DNA from: Alphaproteobacteria bacterium UBA4588
Lineage (GTDB): Bacteria; Pseudomonadota; Alphaproteobacteria; Puniceispirillales; Puniceispirillaceae
NCBI GenBank assembly: GCA_002387605.1
Contig: DGJU01000077.1
Coordinates: forward strand, 9,374 to 15,284
Direction of reading: 5' to 3'
Length of the DNA stretch: 5,911 bases
Shown here: in pieces, positions 1-5,904 of the stretch
How positions within the stretch are numbered: position 1 is the stretch's first letter
Layout: each line of letters opens with the position of its first letter
The notes under the pieces: model-generated
Database searches by the model: none
The model's input: only the letters and a program-made list of their open reading frames with translations
Told to the model about the DNA's origin: nothing
Translations under genes and position numbers: made by a program

Positions 1-87
1 ATCGCTTTTATGGCGGGCAACACCGCCAAGGGCATCCCGAAGGACAAGACGGCCAATACGGCCCATTCCATTAATTGCGATCGCCAT
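1..87 (-). CDS. Glyceraldehyde-3-phosphate dehydrogenase-like protein, N-terminal fragment (cut by window edge)
   Basis: Reading the minus strand from an ATG at 87-85 gives 29 uninterrupted codons that run off the window. The peptide begins MAIAINGMGRIGRLVLRDAL, which is the NAD(P)-binding Rossmann start of type I glyceraldehyde-3-phosphate dehydrogenases (usual form INGFGRIGR). These enzymes oxidise glyceraldehyde-3-phosphate to 1,3-bisphosphoglycerate in the cytoplasm. The start is supported by a purine-rich AGAGGA about 9 bases upstream on the minus strand, and the only closer upstream ATG is followed at once by a stop. The Phe of the usual GFGRIGR is Met here. The catalytic Cys/His region lies outside the window, so a relative such as erythrose-4-phosphate dehydrogenase or an accessory GAPDH paralogue cannot be excluded. 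The gene is divergent from everything else here and is probably unrelated to it. Confidence 0.8.
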   Translation of the reverse strand, partial: MAIAINGMGRIGRLVLRDALGGVARHKSD

Positions 88-124
88 ACCGTTACATCCT
101 CTCATACCAGAACACCTAACCTTA

Positions 125-152
125 ATCATGTTAGATGACAAAATAGTGACAA
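125..152 (-). promoter_or_regulatory. Candidate promoter of the GAPDH-like gene
   Basis: On the minus strand TTGTCA (152-147, five of six matches to the -35 consensus) is followed after 16 bases by CATGAT (130-125, four of six to the -10 consensus). This would place the transcription start about 30 bases before the ATG at 87. A second TTGTCA lies at 141-136, making an 11-base-spaced direct repeat, and CTAAC/GTTAG (116-120 with 130-134) forms a short inverted repeat over the -10. This is pattern matching only. Confidence 0.35.
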
Positions 153-315
153 GCAGGTGCTAATTTAGCATCCCAAATGCCAGCTGGTAAAAACCCTGCC
201 GAAAATAGCCCTTCACCTGCCCCGGAATACTAGATTATCAGGGCATCAAATGCTATGGTGTGCGCGTATCTTAGCCCGCGGGGGAGCGGTTTATCCCCTG
301 CCAATGGAGCAGATA

Positions 316-501
316 ATGATTTTCAAAGTACTCGAAACAAATAAGCAGACAGATAGCACAATTATTCTTGGCAGCTATACCGCTCGGCCAGAGGCCCTAA
401 TTGCATGGCGTACGGTTGCATGGCTTCATGTTGACCATGCTCATCTGTGGCATCATCTCGAAGAAGATGAAAATGAAGAAGCGCTAAGTCTTTCAGCATA
501 A
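316..501 (+). CDS. Small protein of unknown function (61 residues)
   Basis: I do not recognise this family. From the ATG at 316 it encodes 61 residues beginning MIFKVLETNKQTD and ending in an acidic tail (HLEEDENEE, then ALSLSA). There are no Cys pairs, no signal peptide and no membrane segment. The middle is rich in Trp and His (VAWLHVDHAHLWHH), which could suggest metal or ligand contact, but that is speculation. The start at 316 is preferred because GGAG at 306-309 sits 6 bases upstream. An in-frame ATG at 304 has no well-spaced site. An in-frame ATG at 250 (83 residues) has AGGG at 240-243, but its added N-terminus (MLWCARILARGG) looks unlike conserved protein and spans a GC-rich palindrome. 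It is followed by two hairpins and separated by 166 bases from the ligase, so it is probably its own transcription unit. Confidence 0.5.
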   Translation: MIFKVLETNKQTDSTIILGSYTARPEALIAWRTVAWLHVDHAHLWHHLEEDENEEALSLSA

Positions 502-508
502 AGAAGGA

Positions 509-539
509 TTATCATATCTTTTACTCAAGATTATGATAA
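509..539 (+). other. AT-rich inverted repeat just after the small gene
   Basis: TTATCATA (509-516) is perfectly complementary to TATGATAA (532-539), with a 15-base loop. It starts 8 bases after the stop of the small gene. The stem is entirely A/T except for one G-C pair, so it is weak as RNA. It could be a mRNA 3' end element or a protein-binding inverted repeat. Confidence 0.35.
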
Positions 540-540
540 C

Positions 541-575
541 GCTAGAGGCTCCCATCAGGTGGGTTTGCCTCTTGC
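541..575 (+). terminator. GC-rich hairpin, possible terminator of the small gene
   Basis: AGAGGC (544-549) pairs with GCCTCT (567-572). The stem extends outward by a GC/GC pair (541-542 with 574-575) across a T-T mismatch, and inward by CCCA (551-554) with TGGG (560-563), leaving a 5-base loop. This is the strongest RNA structure between the small gene and the ligase. No T-run follows on either strand, so it is not a classical intrinsic terminator. It could instead stabilise a 3' end or be part of a leader for the downstream operon. Confidence 0.4.
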
Positions 576-577
576 TG

Positions 578-607
578 TTCATTCATAACAGGACTAATTC
601 TTATATT
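578..607 (+). promoter_or_regulatory. Weak candidate promoter for the ligase operon
   Basis: TATATT at 602-607 is a fair -10 element. The best-placed -35 is TTCATT at 578-583 with an 18-base spacer, a poor match to TTGACA. The predicted transcription start, near 614, falls inside the palindrome at 609-618. Low confidence, but no better promoter is visible in the gap. Confidence 0.2.
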
Positions 608-608
608 T

Positions 609-618
609 GTAACGTTAC
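609..618. promoter_or_regulatory. Perfect palindrome GTAACGTTAC, candidate repressor operator
   Basis: Ten bases form a perfect inverted repeat with a central CpG, 49 bases upstream of the ligase start. LacI/GalR-family regulators commonly bind even palindromes with a central CG, and the half-site GTAAC resembles such operators. Its position over the predicted transcription start would suit repression. No regulator gene is in the window, and a 10-base palindrome can occur by chance. Confidence 0.35.
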
Positions 619-654
619 TGACCCCTCATTTTGAGATGTGCTTCAGTGGTAGTT

Positions 655-660
655 AAGGAG
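655..660 (+). promoter_or_regulatory. Strong ribosome binding site of the acyl-CoA ligase
   Basis: AAGGAG lies 7 bases before the ATG at 668, close to the ideal Shine-Dalgarno sequence and spacing, and it fixes the start of the ligase. Confidence 0.75.
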
Positions 661-667
661 ACAATAA

Positions 668-2167
668 ATGCTGATTCGTGAATTGCTTGATGCAGGAGAT
701 GCAGCCGCTATTGCTGTGACCGCGCCCTCCCGCCCTTCGCTTAATTATAGTGGCTTGCGGGCACATTGTGATGATATTGCCGGCCAGCTGGCATTTCTGG
801 GGCTCGTTGCTGGCGACAGAGCTGCCATTGTGCTCCCGAATGGGCCTGAAATGGCAACATGCTTTCTTGCCGTAGCAAGCCGGTTTTCAGCAGCGCCATT
901 AAACCCTGCCTATAAACAGAGCGAATATCGTTTCTACCTTGAAGATTTAGCGCCGAAAATTGTGATTGTTGCAGACGGCTCTGATAACCCGGTGCGTGCT
1001 GCTGCCACTGAACTTGGCATTCCTGTCATCGAAGCTAAAATTGCAGATGGCGCGGCGGCTGGCCTATTTACCTTATGTGATGGTACAGCCGATACACCAA
1101 CGCCGGTGCCATCGTCTGAAGCGCTTGTGTTGCATACATCAGGGACAACATCGCGCCCAAAGGTTGTGCCGTTAACACAAGAAAATATTGTCACCTCAGC
1201 GGGTAATATTTCTGCCAGCCTTCAACTTACACCAGCAGACCATTGCCTGAATATCATGCCGCTCTTTCATATTCACGGGCTTATTGCTGTGATTAGTGCC
1301 AGCATGTCTAAAGGCGCATCTGTATGCTGTAGCGCAGGGTTTAACGCCTTAAAATTTATGGACCTTGCAGCAGCAGAACAGATCAGCTGGTATTCCGGTG
1401 TGCCAACAATGCATCAGGCCTTATTACTGCGGGCACAGCGCAATGCTGAACAGGCAAAGGCTCTGTCTCTGCGATTTATCCGGTCATCATCAGCATCCTT
1501 GCCGCCAGCTGTGTTTGACGAGCTGGTATCAGCTTTTGGATGTCCTGTTATCGAAGCTTATGGCATGACAGAGGCTGCCCACCAGATGACGTCCAACCCG
1601 CTTGGCGCAGGCAAGCAGAAAGCAGGCCATGTTGGTATTATGACATCGCCGGAAGTCTGCATTATGGATGATGCTGGGGGTATGCTAGCTCGCGGCTTAG
1701 AAGGTGAGGTCTGTATCCGCGGCAAGAATGTAACGCCGGGCTATGAGAATAATCCGGCAGCCAATGAATCTAGCTTTACAAATGGCTGGTTTAGAACAGG
1801 CGATCAGGGTGTCTTTGATGCAGACGGATATCTGAAGCTTACGGGCCGGCTGAAAGAAATCATCAATCGTGGCGGAGAGAAAATCTCCCCGCTTGAAGTT
1901 GATAATGTGCTGATGGAACATGATGCTGTTCAGCAGGTCGTAACCTTTGCTATGCCAGATAAAATGCTCGGTGAAGATATTGCCGCCGCCATTGTTCTTG
2001 CCGAAGGAAAGCAGGCAAGTGAAGCAGAGATAAAGGCTTTTGCAGCAGAGTTGCTTGCTAAGTTTAAAATCCCCAAAACGATCGTTTTTCTAGATGAAAT
2101 TCCCAAAGGGGCAACCGGCAAGCTACAGCGTATTGGCCTTGCTGAAAAACTGGGTCTTGGGAGCTAA
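668..2167 (+). CDS. ANL-superfamily acyl-CoA ligase, oxalate-CoA ligase (AAE3/Pcs60) type
   Basis: This 499-residue cytoplasmic enzyme should activate a carboxylic acid with ATP and CoA through an acyl-adenylate. All core motifs are present: the P-loop TSGTTSRPK (157-165), YGMTEAAH (298-305), TGD (377-379), the hinge GRLKEIINRGGEKISP (393-408) and catalytic Lys485 in the PKGATGKLQR block. The best resemblance I can recall is to plant AAE3 and yeast Pcs60, oxalate-CoA ligases. Shared signatures include LHTSGTTSRPK then VPLTQ (155-171), WYSGVPTMHQ (241-250), RFIRSSSASL (269-278), the His after MTEA (His305), SNPL (309-312) and GEVCIRGKNVTPGY (346-359). Length fits. Val166 replaces the usual Gly after the P-loop Lys. 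It is the first gene of a probable three-gene operon, 40 bases before the reductase. Oxalate is the leading substrate, but a short- or medium-chain acid remains possible. Confidence 0.88.
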   Translation: MLIRELLDAGDAAAIAVTAPSRPSLNYSGLRAHCDDIAGQLAFLGLVAGDRAAIVLPNGPEMATCFLAVASRFSAAPLNPAYKQSEYRFYLEDLAPKIVIVADGSDNPVRAAATELGIPVIEAKIADGAAAGLFTLCDGTADTPTPVPSSEALVLHTSGTTSRPKVVPLTQENIVTSAGNISASLQLTPADHCLNIMPLFHIHGLIAVISASMSKGASVCCSAGFNALKFMDLAAAEQISWYSGVPTMHQALLLRAQRNAEQAKALSLRFIRSSSASLPPAVFDELVSAFGCPVIEAYGMTEAAHQMTSNPLGAGKQKAGHVGIMTSPEVCIMDDAGGMLARGLEGEVCIRGKNVTPGYENNPAANESSFTNGWFRTGDQGVFDADGYLKLTGRLKEIINRGGEKISPLEVDNVLMEHDAVQQVVTFAMPDKMLGEDIAAAIVLAEGKQASEAEIKAFAAELLAKFKIPKTIVFLDEIPKGATGKLQRIGLAEKLGLGS

Positions 2168-2207
2168 TAGGCTTGATGAGCTTTGCACTAAGGCAAAAGG
2201 ATAGCGA

Positions 2208-3230
2208 ATGACAAAAATTTGTATTTATGGCGCGGGAGCTATTGGTGGCTATATGGCTGCAGCGCTTGCAGAAGCAGGGGCAGATGTCAGTCTTATCGCC
2301 CGCGGACCCCATCTTGCTGCTATTAAACAAAACGGTCTTACGCTGTTGAAAAATGGCGAGGCAAAAACCTATCAGCTTACGGCAAGCGACAATCCGGCTG
2401 ATTTAGGGCCGCAGGATTTTGTCATTATTTCGCTGAAAGCAAATGCGATCTCAAAAATTGCGGATGCCATGCAACCTCTCCTTGGGCCTGAGACAGCTGT
2501 TGTGTCAGCGGTAAATGGTCTGCCGTGGTGGTATTTCCATCAGGCTAATACAGGAACAGACCTTGATGATAAGCCGCTAGAATCAGTTGATCCTGGTGGC
2601 GATATCTGGAAAAAAATTGGACCAGAAAGAGCGCTTGGTTGTGTTGTTTATCCGGCATGCGAAATCGCAGAACCAGGCGTTATCCAGCATAATGAGGGCG
2701 AAAGATTTAGCCTTGGTGAGCCCTCTGGTGAGATGACTGACAGGCTAAAGACGCTATCGTCTTTGCTGATTTCTGGCGGGCTTAAGGCGCCGCAAAAACG
2801 CCGGATAAGAGACGAGATCTGGATTAAGCTCTGGGGGAATTGCTCGTTCAATCCGGTAAGCGCTTTAACAGGTGCTAGCCTTGATAAGATTGGCGAGGAT
2901 GCGAGTAGCCGCGCTCTTGTTGCCGCTATTATGGCAGAGGTCCAGCAGGTCGGCGAAGCCTTAGGCATCCGGTTTAATGTGTCTATTGATGACCGCATTA
3001 AGGGGGCTGCCAGCATTATTGGGCATAAGCCATCAACCCGTCAGGATATTGAGCTTGGGCGCCCGCTTGAAATTGATCCGCTTGTCTCGGCTGTGCTTGA
3101 GCTATCAGTCGGCCTTGGCATCGAAACGCCCTCTTTGCGTCATGTGACGGCATTATTGATGCTGCAGGCAGAAACACTTGGATTATATGATCGCTCAGAG
3201 GCGCTCGAAGCCCGCCTATTAGGGCAGTAA
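2208..3230 (+). CDS. PanE/ApbA-family 2-dehydropantoate 2-reductase-like protein, possible oxalyl-CoA reductase
   Basis: A 340-residue NADPH-dependent reductase. The N-terminal Rossmann fold carries GAGAIGG (8-14). Expected family positions are present: Lys77 in SLKAN, Asn103 in VNGLPWW, the catalytic Lys207 with Asn211 and Asn215 in the WIKLWGNCSFNP block (205-216), Ser276, and Glu288 in LEID. It is longer than E. coli PanE (303 residues) and belongs to the subgroup marked by NGLPWWYF (103-110), SVDPGG (126-131) and GCVVYPA (144-150). AAGGA at 2197-2201, 6 bases before the ATG, supports the start. Ketopantoate reduction is the default family activity, but no pantothenate gene is nearby. PanE2 of Methylobacterium reduces oxalyl-CoA to glyoxylate, and an oxalate-ligase-like gene lies just upstream, so that role is an attractive inference. 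Family assignment is firm; substrate is not. Confidence 0.85.
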   Translation: MTKICIYGAGAIGGYMAAALAEAGADVSLIARGPHLAAIKQNGLTLLKNGEAKTYQLTASDNPADLGPQDFVIISLKANAISKIADAMQPLLGPETAVVSAVNGLPWWYFHQANTGTDLDDKPLESVDPGGDIWKKIGPERALGCVVYPACEIAEPGVIQHNEGERFSLGEPSGEMTDRLKTLSSLLISGGLKAPQKRRIRDEIWIKLWGNCSFNPVSALTGASLDKIGEDASSRALVAAIMAEVQQVGEALGIRFNVSIDDRIKGAASIIGHKPSTRQDIELGRPLEIDPLVSAVLELSVGLGIETPSLRHVTALLMLQAETLGLYDRSEALEARLLGQ

Positions 3231-3231
3231 C

Positions 3232-4089
3232 GTGCCGCGTTCAGGCAATCACCTTGGTGCCATTCTGACGACGGCGAGTGCGCTTGCGTTTGTTATCAAT
3301 GATGCAGCGATGAAATGGGCGATCCAGCTGATCCCGCTATTTGAATTATTGGTTGTGCGGGGTCTGATTGCCGTGCCGCTCATCTGTCTTGCAATGCTGA
3401 TAACACGCCAGCTACTTAAGACAGTGTCACGGGCAGATGCGTTTTTGATTGGCTGGCGCTTGCTTGCAGAAGTCGCTATTACCTATTTTCTGCTTATTGC
3501 GCTGAAAAACATGCCGATTTCGCATGTAACCCTCATTCTTCAGGCGGCGCCTCTTGGGTTAACACTGGTTGCTGCTTTGATGATGGGCGAGACGGTGAGT
3601 GTACGGCGCTGGGTGGCTATTTTGTTTGGCTTTATCGGGGTCATCATCATCATTCGTCCCGGAACAGCTGGTTTCAGTCCCTATGCTATCTTTGCTGTGC
3701 TAACGGTATTTTGCATTGTTATCCGCGATATGGTCACCCGCCGGTTATCACCAACCATACCCTCTTTGCCAATTGCGGCTCTTACCGCCTTTGTCATTTT
3801 GCTGCTGGCGATGATTATGATGCCCAAGACGGGTTCGGCAATGCCGACATTGTCTCAGCTGGTAATTATCACAATTGCGGCAGTTGCCATCCTGACAGCC
3901 TATCTGCTGAGTGTGAAAATCATGCGGGTGGGCGATGTTGGGTTTGTTGCCCAGTTCCGATATACGGGGATTGTTTGGGCGGTGATTATCGGGTTTTTTG
4001 TTTTTGGCGAAGTGCCGGATATGTGGACAGTAGCAGGGGCTCTTCTGATTATGGCAACCGGGATATATACGCTTCGCGCTGACCGCTAA
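3232..4089 (+). CDS. EamA/DMT-superfamily membrane transporter
   Basis: A 285-residue inner-membrane protein with about ten hydrophobic helices, roughly at 8-28, 36-57, 70-91, 97-118, 126-142, 148-165, 179-197, 206-228, 237-258 and 264-281. These form two EamA repeats. Each ends in the characteristic Gly-Glu followed by a final helix: GETVSVRRW (119-127) then GFIGVIIIIRPG (133-144), and FGEVPDMWTVAGALL (258-272). Such proteins move small metabolites; substrate and direction cannot be read from sequence. The start is GTG, one base after the reductase stop, with AGGG (3221-3224) inside the reductase's last codons, so translation is probably coupled. Its place suggests it carries the substrate or product of the ligase/reductase pair, for example a small dicarboxylate, but this is inference. 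Confidence 0.88.
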   Translation: MPRSGNHLGAILTTASALAFVINDAAMKWAIQLIPLFELLVVRGLIAVPLICLAMLITRQLLKTVSRADAFLIGWRLLAEVAITYFLLIALKNMPISHVTLILQAAPLGLTLVAALMMGETVSVRRWVAILFGFIGVIIIIRPGTAGFSPYAIFAVLTVFCIVIRDMVTRRLSPTIPSLPIAALTAFVILLLAMIMMPKTGSAMPTLSQLVIITIAAVAILTAYLLSVKIMRVGDVGFVAQFRYTGIVWAVIIGFFVFGEVPDMWTVAGALLIMATGIYTLRADR

Positions 4090-4210
4090 CAGCAGATAAT
4101 ATGATACTGCATAATTATAACGACAGGCATCTTGAGACAAGGGATGATAGATTGCCTTGCGATGATGCTCACAACGATAAAAAAGGTGCTTATTGAGTGT
4201 TAAGGTGACT

Positions 4211-4270
4211 ATGATAAGAGATATTCACGGTGATGCAATAAAGTGCGCGCCGTCATTTCTGACGGCTTAA
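4211..4270 (+). CDS. Possible 19-residue leader peptide ahead of the GMC gene
   Basis: ATG at 4211 opens a 19-codon frame (MIRDIHGDAIKCAPSFLTA) ending at TAA 4268-4270. AAGG at 4202-4205 is 5 bases upstream, a usable ribosome binding site. The last codons form the hairpin at 4249-4266, and the stop codon lies in the overlap of two alternative stems, as in attenuators. There is no run of one amino acid's codons to name a sensed metabolite. A frame this short can easily be chance, so this is offered as a candidate only. Confidence 0.2.
   Translation: MIRDIHGDAIKCAPSFLTA
4249..4266 (+). terminator. Perfect 7-bp hairpin before the GMC gene
   Basis: GCCGTCA (4249-4255) pairs perfectly with TGACGGC (4260-4266) around a 4-base loop. 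It is the most stable structure in the 216-base gap between the transporter and the GMC oxidoreductase. Only TT follows, so it lacks the T-run of an intrinsic terminator. It may end the upstream operon weakly, protect mRNA ends, or act in a leader of the GMC gene, 39 bases downstream. Confidence 0.45.
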
Positions 4271-4289
4271 GGCTCGGTCTTAGTTAAGC
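4265..4289 (+). promoter_or_regulatory. Alternative hairpin overlapping the 7-bp stem
   Basis: GCTTAA (4265-4270) is complementary to TTAAGC (4284-4289). It uses two bases of the stem at 4249-4266, so the two full structures cannot form together. It ends one base before the weak ribosome binding site TAAGG (4291-4295) of the GMC gene. This geometry would allow switching of translation or transcription, but the stem is only 6 bp and A/T-rich. Confidence 0.25.
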
Positions 4290-4305
4290 GTAAGGTATTC
4301 TGATT

Positions 4306-5904
4306 ATGTATGATTATATCATTGTCGGCGCTGGTTCAGCAGGATGTGTTATTACCAATAGGCTATCAGCTGACCCGTCTATCAACGTGTTGCTGCTGGA
4401 GGCGGGGGGACGCGATACCAATCCATGGATTCACATTCCTGTTGGCTATTTTAAAACATTACATAATCCAAAAACAGACTGGTGCTATAAGACCGAACCC
4501 GAAGCAGAATTAAATGGCCGCTCACTGGATTGGCCGCGCGGCAAGACGCTTGGTGGGTCTAGTTCTATTAATGGCCTGTTATATGTGCGCGGTCAGGCAG
4601 AAGATTATGACCATTGGGCGCAGGCAGGAAATACTGGCTGGTCCTATGATGATGTTCTGCCACTTTTTAAGCGCTCTGAATCATACGAGCTTGGCGGTGA
4701 TGAGATGCATGGGGCTGATGGCGGTCTGGCAGTCTCAAAAATGCGCGCCCATAGCGAGATTTCCGAAGCCTTCATTAATGCGGCTGTTGAAATGGGTGTA
4801 CCGCGAACCGATGATTATAATGGGCGGGTTCAGGAAGGTGCTGGTTATTTTGATCAAACAGCAAAGCGCGGCCTGCGCTGTTCCTCTGCCAAAGCGTTTC
4901 TTGCGCCGGTGAAATCGCGCGCTAATCTTGAAATTCAGACCCATGCACATATTACAGGGCTTCTGTTTGATGAGACTGATAATAGTGCTGTTGCGGGCGT
5001 ATCCTATTCTCAAAAAGGCAGAAGTCAGCGCGCCATGTTAAATGCGGGCGGTGAAGTCATCCTGTCTGCAGGCGCTATTGGCAGTCCACAAATTCTTGAG
5101 CTATCAGGCATTGGGCGCGGTGATATATTACAGCAGGCAGGCATTGATGTGCGGCATGAGCTGCCCGGTGTTGGCGAAGCTTTGCAAGACCATCTGCAGA
5201 TCCGGCTTGTTTATGAAGTAAATGTTCCCACCCTCAACGATATGATTAATAGCATGTTTGGGAAGCTTTCTATCGGCATGAAATATGCCTTTGCGCGCTC
5301 AGGCCCGATGAGCCTTGGCGCTAGTCAGGTTGCGATATTTGCCAAATCAATGGACGGCCTTGAGACACCTGATATCCAGTTTCATTTTCAGCCTCTCAGC
5401 GCTGATAAACCCGGATTGGTGATGCATCCGTTTTCTGGCTTTACCTCGTCTGTTTGTCAACTCCGTCCGGAAAGCCGTGGTCATGTTCATATTACAAGTC
5501 CGGATGCCGCAGATTATCCAAAAATTGTACCACATTATCTGAGCGCAACCGCCGACCAGCTTTGTGCTATACGAGCTGTGAAATTCGCTCGTAAGATGGC
5601 AGAGATGCCAGCCTTAAAACCCTTTATCGAACGCGAACATACGATGATTGACGATATGAAAAGTGATGAGGATCATTTAGCTGTTGCGCGCCAGTTTTCA
5701 CAATCCATCTATCATCCAACCAGCACCTGCCGGATGGGAATAGACGCTCAGGCTGTTGTTGACCCGCAGTTAAAAGTGCATGGGCTTCGTAATATCCGCA
5801 TTGCCGATGCCTCTATCATGCCATCACTTGTCAGTGGCAATACCAATGCCCCAACAATTATGATTGGTGAAAAAGCAGCTGAACTGATCCTTGCTAGCCG
5901 ATAA
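4306..5904 (+). CDS. GMC-family FAD-dependent oxidoreductase (choline dehydrogenase-like)
   Basis: A complete 532-residue flavoprotein of normal family length. The FAD-binding Rossmann motif GAGSAG is at 8-13, with Glu32 in LLEAGG to hold the ADP ribose. GMC signature 1 spans 79-102 (GKTLGGSSSIN onward), signature 2 is GAIGSPQILELSGIG (256-270), and the family block LPGVGEALQDH is at 286-296. The active-site pair is His470 in YHPTSTCRMG and Asn514 in GNTNAPTIM, the His/Asn arrangement of choline and alcohol dehydrogenases. No signal peptide is seen, so it is probably cytoplasmic or loosely membrane-associated. It should oxidise an alcohol to an aldehyde, passing electrons to quinone or oxygen; the substrate is unknown, and choline genes such as betB or betI are absent here. 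The start has a weak site, TAAGG at 4291-4295. The 216-base gap with its own leader features suggests separate control from the upstream operon. Confidence 0.92.
   Translation: MYDYIIVGAGSAGCVITNRLSADPSINVLLLEAGGRDTNPWIHIPVGYFKTLHNPKTDWCYKTEPEAELNGRSLDWPRGKTLGGSSSINGLLYVRGQAEDYDHWAQAGNTGWSYDDVLPLFKRSESYELGGDEMHGADGGLAVSKMRAHSEISEAFINAAVEMGVPRTDDYNGRVQEGAGYFDQTAKRGLRCSSAKAFLAPVKSRANLEIQTHAHITGLLFDETDNSAVAGVSYSQKGRSQRAMLNAGGEVILSAGAIGSPQILELSGIGRGDILQQAGIDVRHELPGVGEALQDHLQIRLVYEVNVPTLNDMINSMFGKLSIGMKYAFARSGPMSLGASQVAIFAKSMDGLETPDIQFHFQPLSADKPGLVMHPFSGFTSSVCQLRPESRGHVHITSPDAADYPKIVPHYLSATADQLCAIRAVKFARKMAEMPALKPFIEREHTMIDDMKSDEDHLAVARQFSQSIYHPTSTCRMGIDAQAVVDPQLKVHGLRNIRIADASIMPSLVSGNTNAPTIMIGEKAAELILASR

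Noticed and set aside
533..634. 33-codon frame starting at ATG 533 in the gap before the ligase
   Set aside because: It has no ribosome binding site, crosses the strong hairpin and the palindrome, and its peptide looks random.
2648..3016. 122-codon open frame on the minus strand inside the reductase gene
   Set aside because: The opposite strand encodes conserved PanE motifs, and this frame resembles no family and has no ribosome binding site context.
2208..3230. Assigning the symbol panE and a pantothenate-biosynthesis role
   Set aside because: The family fits, but it is the longer subgroup, no pantothenate genes are nearby and the neighbour suggests another substrate, so the symbol was withheld.
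3748..4140. 130-codon open frame on the minus strand opposite the transporter gene
   Set aside because: It lies antisense to a clear EamA coding frame, and its peptide has low-complexity His/Asn/Cys content typical of a shadow of a hydrophobic gene.
4127..4168. Nested weak stems (GCATC/GATGC around CAAGG/CCTTG) after the transporter as an operon terminator
   Set aside because: The stems are 5 bp with large internal loops, and no T-run follows on the coding strand.
4144..4203. 19-codon frame starting at ATG 4144
   Set aside because: The only purine-rich sequence abuts the ATG, giving no usable spacing, and there is no linked structure.
4514..4912. 132-codon plus-strand frame overlapping the GMC gene
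   Set aside because: It is out of frame with conserved GMC signature 1, which covers the same bases.
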